Of a stretch of 34,364 nucleotides of DNA, positions 17,102-24,770 are shown piece after piece. The notes under the pieces are model-generated. The model had not been told where the DNA came from, did no database searches, and saw nothing but the letters and a program-made list of their open reading frames with translations. Numbering within the stretch: the stretch's first letter is position 1; each line of letters begins with the position of its first letter. The stretch comes from Rhizobium esperanzae (GTDB lineage Bacteria > Pseudomonadota > Alphaproteobacteria > Rhizobiales > Rhizobiaceae). The stretch spans positions 1 through 34,364 of the forward strand of contig NZ_MXPU01000037.1 in NCBI RefSeq assembly GCF_002204185.1. Direction: 5' to 3'. The position numbers and the translations under genes are program-made.

Positions 17102-17520
17102 ATGAACATTCATAAGAATGCCCGACTGACGCCGTTGCGCCGGGAACAAATGGCGCTTGCTGTTATCGAAGGGCATCTGACCCAGGCTCAGGCAGCACAG
17201 GCCTATGGCGTCGCGGCCAAGATCGTCGCCCGTTGGGTCGAGCGTTTCAAGGCCGGTGGTCGAGAGGCGATGCTCGATCGTTCCTCCCGACCTCATGCCA
17301 TGCCCCGGCAGACCAGTCAGGCGCTGGCGGAGCGCATCATCACGCTTCGCCGCCAGCGCCTGACTGGCAAGCACATCGCGATCGAAACCGGTGTATCTGC
17401 AGCGACGGTGAGCCGGGTTCTCAAGCGCGCAGGCCTCTCCCGCCTCAAGGATATCGAGCCGGCCGAGCCTGTGCGTCGTTATGAACGCCAGGCTCCCGGC
17501 GAGATGATTCATATCGACAT
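17102..17520 (+). pseudogene. IS481-family transposase, N-terminal part
   Basis: Starts MNIHKNARLTPLRREQMALA and has two helix-turn-helix units: HLTQAQAAQAYGVAAKIVARW and IAIETGVSAATVSRVLKRAG. It ends at APGEMIHIDI, the beginning of the integrase core with its first catalytic Asp. IS3 begins at the next base. The matching C-terminal part follows IS3 at 18792. Confidence 0.82.
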
Positions 17521-17538
17521 TGACCTGCCACTGAACTT

Positions 17539-18468
17539 TCATCCGGCAGCGATTAGAGCCTCGGCAGTTTTTGATACGCCAAATGGCGCGGTGTGAGCAA
17601 CCGGCGGAAACGCGAAGCTTCCATATTGCGTAGCGTTGGAGCCGGTTGCGGCGATGGTTCCGGCATAGGCTGCCGGGGTCTGGTATCCGAGCGATGAGTG
17701 CGGCCGGAAATGGTTGTAGTCGTCGGCCCATTCAGCAATAGCGCTGCGGGCATGGTCGAGACCGAAGAACAGGCTTTCATTCAGCAGCTCGTCACGCATG
17801 CGGCCGTTGAAGCTCTCGACATAGCCGTTTTGCATTGGCCTTCCTGGTGCGATGTAGTGCCAGTCAACCTTGTGATCTTTCGACCAGGCGAGGATGGCGT
17901 TCGAGGTGAGTTCTGTGCCGTTGTCCGAAACAATCATTCCCGGCTTCCCCCGCCGTTGTATCAGTGCCGTCAGTTCACGAGCCACACGTCGGCCGGAGAT
18001 CGAGGTGTCCGGGATTGCCGCCAGGCATTCGCGCGTGACGTCGTCGACAATGTTGAGCACGCGGAAACGTCTGCCGCAGGCGAACTGATCGTGGACGAAA
18101 TCCAGCGACCAGCGGGCATTTGCCTTTGCTTCGACCAGGATCGGCGCACGGGTGCCGACAGCGCGCCGCCTGGCTTTCCGCTTGCGAACGGAAAGACCTT
18201 CCTCCCGATACAGTCGATAGATGCGATTGACGCCGGACGGCTCTCCATCGCGCCGAAGCAGAATGAACAGCCGTCGGTATCCGAAACGCCGGCGCTCATT
18301 GGCCAGATCGCGCAGCCTCAATCGCAGCTCGACTTCCGGCGGTCGGCAGGATCGGTAGCGGATCATCTTGCGGTCGGCGGATATAATCTGGCAGGCCCGC
18401 CGTTCCGAAAGCCCCATGACGGCCTTCAGATGCGTGACCGCGTCACGCTTGGCGGCGGGCCCTACCAT
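17539..18468 (-). CDS. IS3-family transposase OrfB (integrase core)
   Basis: 309 residues with an rve integrase core: WSLDFVHDQF (first Asp), IVSDNGTELTS (second Asp), GYVESFNGRMRDELLNE (catalytic Glu) and YNHFRPHSSLGYQTP. The N-terminal RRACQIISADRKMIRYRS and RRRFGYRRLFILLRR are typical of the HTH_21 region. It overlaps orfA by 7 bp. In IS3 elements the active OrfAB protein is made by -1 frameshifting; the A7 run at the overlap fits this. No inactivating change is seen. Confidence 0.93.
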   Translation of the reverse strand: MVGPAAKRDAVTHLKAVMGLSERRACQIISADRKMIRYRSCRPPEVELRLRLRDLANERRRFGYRRLFILLRRDGEPSGVNRIYRLYREEGLSVRKRKARRRAVGTRAPILVEAKANARWSLDFVHDQFACGRRFRVLNIVDDVTRECLAAIPDTSISGRRVARELTALIQRRGKPGMIVSDNGTELTSNAILAWSKDHKVDWHYIAPGRPMQNGYVESFNGRMRDELLNESLFFGLDHARSAIAEWADDYNHFRPHSSLGYQTPAAYAGTIAATGSNATQYGSFAFPPVAHTAPFGVSKTAEALIAAG

Positions 18469-18728
18469 TTTTTTGAAAGAAGCTCGCGGAGCGCGGCAAC
18501 GTCCAGCATCTGCTCGGCCAGCAACTTCTTCAGCTTCGCATTCTCATCTTCGAGCGCCTTCAAACGCTTCGCCTCGGACACTTCCATGCCGCCGTATTTG
18601 GCCTTCCAGTTGTAAAACGTCGCTTCTGAAATTCCGTGCTTGCGGCAAAGGTCGGCGGCCCTTGCGCCAGCCTCCTGCTCACGCAGCACACCGATGATCT
18701 GCTCTTCCGTAAATCTCTGCTTCTTCAT
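18462..18728 (-). CDS. IS3-family transposase OrfA
   Basis: 88 residues: an N-terminal helix-turn-helix (MKKQRFTEEQIIGVLREQEA, then CRKHGISEATFYNWKAKYGG) followed by a leucine-zipper-like stretch (LKALEDENAKLKKLLAEQML). It binds the IS ends. It ends KKW-stop in a run of seven A on the minus strand, a slippery site for -1 frameshifting into OrfB. Confidence 0.93.
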   Translation of the reverse strand: MKKQRFTEEQIIGVLREQEAGARAADLCRKHGISEATFYNWKAKYGGMEVSEAKRLKALEDENAKLKKLLAEQMLDVAALRELLSKKW

Positions 18729-18791
18729 TCGTCCGTCCTCGGATGGGCCGGACTCTAATCAATTCTGGAGGAAATTCGCAGTGGCAGGTCA

Positions 18792-19121
18792 GGGATCGCG
18801 GTCGAGCGCGTCATGACCGACAATGGTCCCTGCTACACATCAAAGCCATTCGGCCAAGCTTGTCGCGACAACGGCCTCAAGCACGTCCGCACCAGACCAT
18901 ATACGCCTAAAACCAACGGAAAGGCCGAACGCTTCATCCAGACCGCCCTCAGAGAGTGGGCCTACGCCGTCGCCTATCCCAACTCGGACATGCGCGCCGC
19001 CGAACTGCCACGATGGCTTCATCGCTACAATTGGCACAGGCCTCACGGAAGTCTAAACTCAAAACCACCAATCACTAGGCTCGCTCTTACCCAGGACAAC
19101 CTGTTGAGGCTCCACACCTAG
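18792..19121 (+). pseudogene. IS481-family transposase, C-terminal part
   Basis: The frame reads GIAVERVMTDNGPCY (second catalytic Asp), then GLKHVRTRPYTPKTNGKAERF (catalytic Glu) and YNWHRPHGSLNSKPPITRL, the classic end of an IS481 transposase. It continues the piece at 17102-17520 after IS3, with the segment between the first and second catalytic residues missing. Confidence 0.82.
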
Positions 19122-19811
19122 CTCGTTGGGTCTCGGCGAAAGCATCTGCATCGCATCTATGACGCTCTGAAACTGCGGCTTCGATCGCAGCCTCTTATAC
19201 ATGGCAATGAGACGACGGTTCAGGTGCTGAAGGAAAAGGGAAAGGAGGCCACCAGCAACTCTTATATGTGGGCCTATCGCAGCAGCGAGGACGGTGACCA
19301 GCCAATCGTATTGCTCGACTATCAGCCGGGGCGCGGCCAGGCCCACCCGCAGACCTTCCTTGGTGATTACCGCGGCATATTGGCGAGCGATGGCTACACC
19401 GCCTGGCGCACATTGCATGGCGCAACCCATGTCGGATGCATGGCCCATTCCCGGCGTCGCTTCGTTGAGGCCTTCAAAGCCAGAAAGAAAGGCGGCGGCC
19501 AGCCGGAGCAAGCGCTCAGGTTCTTCGAGCAGCCTACCGGATCGAAAGGCAGGCGCGAGGCGAAAGCCCGACAACGGTGAAACGCCGGCCGACTGCATTC
19601 ACCGCTTCCGGCAACAGCACAGCTTGCCTGTCCTGAACTCTCTAAAAACATGGCTCGACGATATCGCGCCGAAGGTCGTGCCGGACACCAAGCTCGGCGA
19701 TGCCGTGTCCTACACCCTAAACCAGTGGGATTACCTGACACGCTACACCAGCGAGGGCAGGATGCCGATCGATAACAACATTCTGGAGCGGGACATCAGA
19801 GTTTTCGCCGG
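19117..19811 (+). pseudogene. IS66 TnpC middle fragment
   Basis: Reads KHLHRIYDALKLRLRSQPLI, TTVQVLKEKGKEATSNSYMW (DDE_Tnp_IS66 core), DGYTAWRTLHGATHVGCMAH and, after a frame change near 19520, DAVSYTLNQWDYLTRYTSEG and PIDNNILERDIRVFA. The reading stops at about 19811 at the junction with the recombinase cassette and resumes at 20902. Confidence 0.8.
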
Positions 19812-19901
19812 ATATGAGTCATTGTGCACTCCCTCTTTAAGTATCTGTAAATATTGGAAGCTTCTCCGTGTCAGCAATGCGACACGGGCGGCCCTTTCGG
19901 G

Positions 19902-20399
19902 CTATAGCGGTCGCAAAATCCGGGTCGCTGTCCCGGATCTGATACGGCGCGCCGGGAACCACCTGTTGGCAGACAACACGTTCGTCTTGATCAGACGGCG
20001 TATCCGATGGTTAGTTACACCTAATGCCGCCGCAGCCTCTGTCATGGTCAGCCATTCGCCGTCTTTGGGCCGGCATGGATTGTAGACACCGTCGTAGTCT
20101 ATGACGCGGGCTTCCAACAAGGCCGCAAAATTCGAGCAGATGATGCCAATCACGTCCGTTACGTGAAGCCGTGATGCATCGAAGCAGGCGACGAGACGAT
20201 CGAACCGGGGGCGGGCGACAGTTCCGCTGGCGGAGCGTCCGAGGTCGTCATCGATGAGAATGTCGCTGAAGCCGCGCTGTCGCGCGACGTCAACAAGATC
20301 ATACTGCCGTCGCTGGCTTTCCAGATTGGTCATGACCTGCGACTGCGTGGATTGCCGCACGTAAACGATGGCCTTGCGCGCGAGTAACGCTGCCGGCAT
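19902..20399 (-). pseudogene. Serine recombinase (resolvase/invertase type), internally deleted
   Basis: The N-terminus is a serine recombinase domain: AIVYVRQSTQSQVMTNLESQ (catalytic Ser in the YVRQST motif), RQRGFSDILIDDDLGRSASG and RPRFDRLVACFDASRL. It then jumps to LEARVIDYDGVYNPCRPKDG and a C-terminal EWLTMTEAAAALGVTNHRIR helix-turn-helix. At 165 residues it lacks most of the core and all of the large C-terminal region of this family, so it is probably inactive. It starts 3 bp after the 59-aa gene. Confidence 0.75.
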
Positions 20400-20402
20400 T
20401 AA

Positions 20403-20582
20403 TCAGTGCTGGTCATCGTTAAGCTCCTCGACAATCAGGCCGGCGGCCTGCATCAGCAAACAAGCCAGTGTTGCTATCGCCTTCTTGTGCTTTTTGTCGC
20501 TCAGTCCGTCGATCGTTGGGGCTTTGAATATCAGGTCGAGCTGCCGGTGTGACGCCGGCACCAGCGTATTGCGGGATCTCAT
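20403..20582 (-). CDS. Small recombinase-associated protein, 59 aa
   Basis: Starts at 20582 after GGGAGGAAG. The product includes HRQLDLIFKAPTIDGL and KKHKKAIATLACLLMQAAG, with a mixed basic and aliphatic composition. I recall similar short genes next to recombinases in rhizobial mobile cassettes, but the function is unknown. It is open from start to stop and directly precedes the recombinase pseudogene. Confidence 0.55.
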   Translation of the reverse strand: MRSRNTLVPASHRQLDLIFKAPTIDGLSDKKHKKAIATLACLLMQAAGLIVEELNDDQH

Positions 20583-20584
20583 CG

Positions 20585-20900
20585 TCTTCCTCCCGAGTGA
20601 TTCTACGTCCACTTCGGAAGAGTGCAGGCTTGTCGCCGCCGGTGACCAGCCTGTGCAGTTCGATCAGCGCCGCAAGATCGACGCGTGCAAGTGACCCATG
20701 GTCATGCCGCCGCACAACACAGGATCAATCATCCAGCCCGAAATCGAGATCACGACACCTGGCGGCCCCAAAACCTGCAGAAAGTCACCTGTCGCTCGCT
20801 GGTCGACTCGGCGAACACAAACCTTTTGGCCGAAATACGGATGCCAGCGGTAACGGACCTCGACTTCATCGCCGACATGGGCGGAATGAACGGGGGATGG
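20585..20900 (-). pseudogene. DUF5372-like gene remnant upstream of the recombinase pair
   Basis: The minus strand reads DEVEVRYRWHPYFGQKVCVR, then FLQVLGPPGVVISISGWMID, then after a frame change VDLAALIELHRLVTGGDKPA. This resembles the small protein often placed first in these three-gene recombinase cassettes. The frame change and the missing start mark it as broken. The family assignment is from memory of the pattern and is uncertain. Confidence 0.4.
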
Positions 20901-20901
20901 C

Positions 20902-21112
20902 CACCGGAAGAAAATCGTGGCTTTTCACCGACACCGCTGACGGAGCTAAGGCAGCGCAGTGATCTACAGTTTGATGCTGACTTGCCGCGCCTGTGGCGTC
21001 GATCCACTCACCTGGCTGCGCCACGTGCTTACTGAGTTGCCGCAGCGTGACGAAGCCGCCGACATCGGCGACCTGCTATCGTTCAACTTCTCCGAAACCT
21101 CTGCGGCCTGAT
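20902..21112 (+). pseudogene. IS66 TnpC C-terminal fragment
   Basis: Reads TGRKSWLFTDTADGAKA and, in another frame, VIYSLMLTCRACGVDPLTWL and HVLTELPQRDEAADIGDLL, the normal end of IS66 TnpC. A stop (TGATAG) follows at about 21110. The right terminal repeat of the element ends at 21179. Confidence 0.8.
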
Positions 21113-21179
21113 AGAGCCGAGATGCGGCGGCGGTTCAGCGGTGCCGTAGCCGTCAAGGCGCATCGAAAATCGCGCTTGC

Positions 21180-21187
21180 GATTAGAG
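21180..21187. repeat. Right 8-bp target-site duplication of the IS66 element
   Basis: GATTAGAG follows the right IS66 end and matches GATTAGCG at 16049-16056 in 7 of 8 positions. Confidence 0.8.
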
Positions 21188-21309
21188 AACAATCTTCTTC
21201 ATGATTCGGCGTTATGGTTGACAGATGCGTCATCACATGGGGGACTTTTGCGACCAGCGCACCAAGCCGCGGCAAGGCAAGCCCACCTCAAAACAAGGAT
21301 GCAACTGTA

Positions 21310-21438
21310 ATGCAAGTCAGGTTGGCGCCCCTTGAAAATGTTGAAACGGATCGGTCAATGAACTTTACACAATCTTTACCTCCGCAGGCTGCTGATAATG
21401 ATACCTTCACGATAGAGTCTGAGGTCACCACTGATTAA
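21310..21438 (+). CDS. Candidate 42-aa peptide before the ATP-grasp gene
   Basis: The ATG at 21310 follows AAGGA at about 21293-21297, and the frame ends at a TAA 50 bp before the ATP-grasp start. An ATG at 21214 in the same frame would extend it to 74 codons, and one at 21358 would shorten it to 26. The C-terminal part is rich in Thr, Glu and Asp (ADNDTFTIESEVTTD). Position and composition would suit a peptide substrate of a ligase. However, the ATP-grasp enzyme next to it resembles free-amino-acid ligases rather than the graspetide type, so this is speculative. No family is recognised. Confidence 0.4.
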   Translation: MQVRLAPLENVETDRSMNFTQSLPPQAADNDTFTIESEVTTD

Positions 21439-21488
21439 ACGCTGATACTCAGGCTCCACACCGCCCGCAAAAAGGAGAGTCAACGCCA

Positions 21489-22724
21489 ATGGCAAGAAGA
21501 GCGCTTATCCTGATTGAAGGCCATAGGAGTATTGGTGTGCTATACGTGAACGCAGCCCAGCGCCTTGGTCTCTATCCAATTACCATGTCGGCTGATCCAA
21601 CTCAGTATGATTATCTTGCGGCGGAAGGCAATGAAGCAATTCGGGTCGACACCGGCAATTTCGATGCGCTGATCCGCGAATGTTATCGACTGCGAGATAG
21701 TTTTAACATCGCTGGGATTACCGGCTTTTCGGTTTTCGACGAGTCGGTCCCTGCGACAGCCGCGAGGCTCTGCCGGCATTTCGGTCTACCAGGACCGAAC
21801 CCAGCATCAATTGAACGTTGTTGCGACAAATTCACTCAACGTCAAATCCTCGCGGAGGCCGGCGTTCCGATACCTGCTTATCGCTTGGCGACGAATGCGA
21901 CGGACGTAGCAAGCGCTGCTGCGGAGATCGGTCTACCCGTTATTGTTAAGCCAGCCATTGGCGCCGGAAGTACTGGTGTCCGGTTGTGCCGCACGGACGA
22001 TGAGTTAGCCGAACATGCATCCTACCTGTTAGGCGCGCAGCACGGGTGGCGGCCCTCACCGAGGATATTGGTCGAAGAATTCGCACAAGGCTCCCATTAC
22101 AGCGCTGAAATAATGGGTAACGAGACCTTTGGGATTGCATCCGCCGACTTCGGCTGCCCACCGTATTTCGTCTGCCGTGAGTACACCTATCCGGCCGCGT
22201 TAACCGATGACGAGCATAGGCGTATCGCCGATGTTTCGCTGAGCTGTTTGCAAGCTCTCGGCCTTGGCTGGGGGCCAACAAATGTTGATCTCCGATGGAC
22301 GAGGCTTGGCCCAGTCGTCATTGAAGTCAATGCGCGCCTTGCGGGTGGTACCAGTCCGCGGCTGATTCAGGCGGCCTGCGGCGTCGATCTCATCACCGAG
22401 CACATAAAACTTGTCATCGGCCATGAATGGAATTTGCAAAAGAGGCATAGGCTAATTGCAGCTGCGCAGATTCTGATCCCTGATTGTGATGGTACCCTCA
22501 ATTGGATTAATGGCGAAGGACGGGCGGCAGCAGAACCAGGCGTCACCGAGGTCAAGCTCTATGCCGAACCCAAGACACCAATCGTCAGGAAAGGCGATTT
22601 CCGAGATCCTATTGGATATGTTATTGCCGCTTCACCCGACCTTGCGGAGACGAAGGCCATACTTCAGCGTTCCGTCGACTTGATTAATTGGTCTATCACG
22701 CCGTTTACGAGCGTTGACGAATAG
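21489..22724 (+). CDS. ATP-grasp carboxylate-amine ligase (BacD/carnosine synthase-like)
   Basis: A 411-residue ATP-grasp protein with an excellent ribosome site (AAAGGAGAG at 21471-21479). An N-terminal pre-ATP-grasp region is followed by LPVIVKPAIGAGSTGVRLCR (ATP-binding Lys and Gly-rich loop), ILVEEFAQGSHYSAEIMG, and the metal-binding core TNVDLRWTRLGPVVIEVNAR followed by LAGGTSPRLI. This layout is that of ligases that activate a carboxylate as acyl phosphate and couple it to an amine, such as the dipeptide ligases of bacilysin and dapdiamide. The substrate is unknown. A MATE exporter follows 353 bp downstream on the same strand. Upstream on the same strand are a short ORF and, across the IS66 insertion, the SET gene. 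A role in making a small amino-acid conjugate is inferred. Confidence 0.88.
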   Translation: MARRALILIEGHRSIGVLYVNAAQRLGLYPITMSADPTQYDYLAAEGNEAIRVDTGNFDALIRECYRLRDSFNIAGITGFSVFDESVPATAARLCRHFGLPGPNPASIERCCDKFTQRQILAEAGVPIPAYRLATNATDVASAAAEIGLPVIVKPAIGAGSTGVRLCRTDDELAEHASYLLGAQHGWRPSPRILVEEFAQGSHYSAEIMGNETFGIASADFGCPPYFVCREYTYPAALTDDEHRRIADVSLSCLQALGLGWGPTNVDLRWTRLGPVVIEVNARLAGGTSPRLIQAACGVDLITEHIKLVIGHEWNLQKRHRLIAAAQILIPDCDGTLNWINGEGRAAAEPGVTEVKLYAEPKTPIVRKGDFRDPIGYVIAASPDLAETKAILQRSVDLINWSITPFTSVDE

Positions 22725-23077
22725 AAGCAGCCCTTGTTTCTCACCTCGCCGCACCTGCACGGGCGACGGGCAAAGGCGGTTGCCTGCCAAAACTTGGCGC
22801 AATTGTCAACGAAAGTTATGGATTCTTGGCTAGGGAAGGATCCGTACGCGGCGGATCAAGTCCAAGCCTGGTGCGTTGCTCGGCGACAGGTGGGATGGAT
22901 GCCACCCTTTAATTGATGGCTCCGGCGAGCCCGATTCGCTTTCTAAGTTCCAGCGCGACGCAAAACAAGATGACAGCCTCACCTCCCTTGCACATCGCAA
23001 TTTCCGAGGTTGGTTCTGCCGGTTCCTGAGTACAACGCCGGTAATCAAAAGGTTGCAGCCGATCCAAAGGAGCCTAT
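22725..23077. other. Gap between ATP-grasp and MATE genes, no gene seen
   Basis: Short frames here show no recognisable domain. No strong terminator is visible, so the ATP-grasp and MATE genes could share a transcript. Confidence 0.35.
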
Positions 23078-24421
23078 GTGGAACAGAAAGTGCGGACCCA
23101 CGGCCCCAGACCATTCCAGGTTAACAATCGGCGGGTCCTGGCGATTGCGATTCCGATTACGCTCGCATACCTCACGACGCCGCTGCTCGGCCTTGTCGAT
23201 ACAGCCGTAGTCGGCCAGTTTGGCGACACCGCGCTGCTCGGCGGCATTGCGGCCGGAGCGGTCGTTTTCGACGTCGTTTTCTCGACCTTTAGTTTCCTGC
23301 GTTCCGCTACGGTGGGTCTCGTCGCCCAGGCTTTCGGGAAGAGCGATCTCTTGGAGGAGCGGAAGGTCTTCTGGCGGGCGTTCGCGATTGCTGCGACCTC
23401 TGGCTTTACTCTGGCCCTGGTTGCACCGATCATCGCCGCGATCGGCGAATGGTTGATGAATGCGGACAAGGCCGTTACCGACGCGATGAATCTTTACATC
23501 CGCATCCGACTTATCTCAGCGCCCGCCGCACTTATTAACTATGCGATCCTTGGCTACGCTGTGGGTCGCGGCGAGGCTGGCCTCGGACTTTTTCTACAAA
23601 TTATCATCAACGCCCTAAATTTCGCCCTCTCGATATTTCTGGGCCTTCACCTGGGATGGGGCGTTGCTGGAGTCGCCTGGGCGGCAGTGTGCGGCGAGGT
23701 TACCGCCATGTTTGCCGGCATGGCAGTTCTCCTATGGCGCTTTCGGGCGATCCCGAAGATCTCGCCTCACCATACGTTCAATATTAATGCGATGAGATCA
23801 ATGTTTCACCTAAACGGAAACATCATGATTCGTACCTTCGTACTCAATGGAGCCTACTTGCTCTTCATGCGGCAGAGCGCGCAGCTAAGCACATTGACAG
23901 TCGCCGCCAATGGGGTGTTGATGCATTTTTTGTTTTTCGCCGAATACGCTCTGGGCGGGCTCGCCACTGCTGCACAGCAGCTAGTCGGCCGTGCCATCGG
24001 CGCCTGTGACCGGCCGGCATTCTCGCGTGCCATCACGTTGACCATAAGCTGGGGATTTGCGGTTGCGGCCCTTGCAAGCGCCCTAGTCTTCTCGTTCGGC
24101 GAACAGCTTGTTAGCGCCGCAACAAAAATAGCGGAGGTGCGTTCGGTGGCGCTGTTCTATCTTCCTTGGGCGGCCTTGACCGCACCGAGCGGCGTACTGG
24201 CCTTCCTCATGACCGGAGTCTTCATCGGCGCAACTTGGTCGCGCGAGATGCGCAACATGATGCTTTTATCCTTCGCAGTCTTCATCCCCTTTTTGTTCGC
24301 ATTCGGGGAGTTGTTCGGCAATCACGGGCTCTGGGCGTCTTATCACATCTTTATGTTAGTGAGAGGGATGAGCCTTTTAGCGGTCATGCGCCGACGGGTT
24401 CGCACCGCCTTTCCGGAATGA
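23078..24421 (+). CDS. MATE-family multidrug/toxin efflux protein (DinF-like)
   Basis: I choose the GTG at 23078: AAAGGAG ends 5 bases before it, and an ATG two bases earlier is in the wrong frame. The 447-residue protein is almost wholly hydrophobic, with about 12 membrane segments in two matching halves. It has MATE features: IAIPITLAYLTTPLLGLVDT, VVGQFGDTALLGGIA, and in the second half EYALGGLATAAQQLVGRAIG. MATE proteins export small cationic or peptide-like compounds using Na+ or H+ gradients. Next to an ATP-grasp ligase it is the likely exporter or self-resistance pump for that enzyme's product, as in other dipeptide pathways. That is inference from position. Confidence 0.9.
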   Translation: MEQKVRTHGPRPFQVNNRRVLAIAIPITLAYLTTPLLGLVDTAVVGQFGDTALLGGIAAGAVVFDVVFSTFSFLRSATVGLVAQAFGKSDLLEERKVFWRAFAIAATSGFTLALVAPIIAAIGEWLMNADKAVTDAMNLYIRIRLISAPAALINYAILGYAVGRGEAGLGLFLQIIINALNFALSIFLGLHLGWGVAGVAWAAVCGEVTAMFAGMAVLLWRFRAIPKISPHHTFNINAMRSMFHLNGNIMIRTFVLNGAYLLFMRQSAQLSTLTVAANGVLMHFLFFAEYALGGLATAAQQLVGRAIGACDRPAFSRAITLTISWGFAVAALASALVFSFGEQLVSAATKIAEVRSVALFYLPWAALTAPSGVLAFLMTGVFIGATWSREMRNMMLLSFAVFIPFLFAFGELFGNHGLWASYHIFMLVRGMSLLAVMRRRVRTAFPE

Positions 24422-24470
24422 AATTCCGATTGCCGGTTTGATTGTATCCATCCGCCGAAGGCCGCGGCAC

Positions 24471-24770
24471 TTATGATTTCGGCTCGTCTGTCATGATGCG
24501 TTCGATCTTTTCGTGATCGCATTGCTCGTCGACAAGGAACTGCCGAACGCCTCCGTCCCAGGTGCGGATATCGGCGAGGAACTCCTTCAAGCTTTCGATG
24601 CCCCGGTCGGTGAAGGTCGTAATGCCCTCTTCGCTGCCGTCATGGGCATGGATCATCTCGCCGTACTCGATATTGTCTGAGTTGCTGGCGATTTCCTGGA
24701 TGAGCTCGAGGTTCTCCCCGATCAGCGTGGCGACATAGTCGATCGTGTAGACATGCGTCGGGCGCGTCAT
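24471..24770 (-). CDS. IS66-associated accessory protein, 99 aa
   Basis: The ATG at 24770 overlaps the last base of the tnpC stop (TGATG), so translation is coupled to tnpC. The 99-residue product is acidic (IGENLELIQEIASNSDNIEY, TFTDRGIESLKEFLADIR, CDHEKIERIMTDEP). Its frame is intact, while tnpC upstream is broken. Some rhizobial IS66 elements carry such a passenger gene. Its function is unknown. Confidence 0.65.
   Translation of the reverse strand: MTRPTHVYTIDYVATLIGENLELIQEIASNSDNIEYGEMIHAHDGSEEGITTFTDRGIESLKEFLADIRTWDGGVRQFLVDEQCDHEKIERIMTDEPKS

Larger units (their letters stand above)
17521..18791 (-). mobile_element. Near-intact IS3-family element (IS407-like), 1271 bp
   Basis: The terminal inverted repeats begin TGACCTGCCACTG at both ends (17521 onward; complement ending at 18791), followed by related TTTC-ATCC / TTTCCTCC bases. 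It has the orfA/orfB layout of the family, read on the minus strand, and both frames are open. The flanks (CGACAT on the left, GGGATC on the right) do not form a target duplication. With the missing middle of the host IS481 gene, this suggests that an adjacent deletion followed insertion. Confidence 0.88.
17019..19116 (+). mobile_element. IS481-family element inserted in IS66 tnpC, itself split by IS3
   Basis: The ends are imperfect 23-bp inverted repeats that both begin TGTG and end AGGTTGTCC (left 17019-17041, right complement of 19094-19116). Outside them the IS66 TnpC reading resumes (PISRG on the left, KHLHRIYDALK on the right). The transposase is split at 17520/18792 by the IS3 copy, and roughly 75 codons of its middle are missing. 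The exact boundary and target duplication are uncertain by a few bases. Confidence 0.65.
19812..20901 (-). mobile_element. Serine-recombinase cassette inserted in IS66 tnpC
   Basis: The IS66 TnpC frame leaves off at RVFA (19811) and resumes at TGRKSWLF (20902). The roughly 1.1 kb between reads on the minus strand as a decayed DUF5372-like gene, a 59-aa gene and an internally deleted serine recombinase. I see no convincing terminal inverted repeats. Large serine recombinases do not need them. Confidence 0.55.
16057..21179 (+). mobile_element. IS66-family element broken up by nested IS481 (with IS3) and a serine-recombinase cassette
   Basis: The left end starts GCAAGCGCGGATTTCTGCGC. The complement of the right end starts GCAAGCGCGATTTTCGATGC, giving IS66-like terminal inverted repeats, bounded by the 8-bp duplication. 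Between them, in order on the plus strand, are tnpA, tnpB and tnpC fragments. The tnpC reading is split into three pieces: 16793-17018, 19117-19811 and 20902-21112. The IS481 element at 17019-19116 and the recombinase cassette at about 19812-20901 fill the two gaps. Part of tnpB and the start of tnpC are deleted. The element is inactive and separates the SET gene from the ATP-grasp gene. Confidence 0.8.

Noticed and set aside
21140..21200. ATCGAAAATCGCGCTTGCGAT and AACAATC as a nod box before the ATP-grasp gene
   Set aside because: It coincides with the IS66 right terminal repeat, and the order and spacing of nod-box motifs do not fit.
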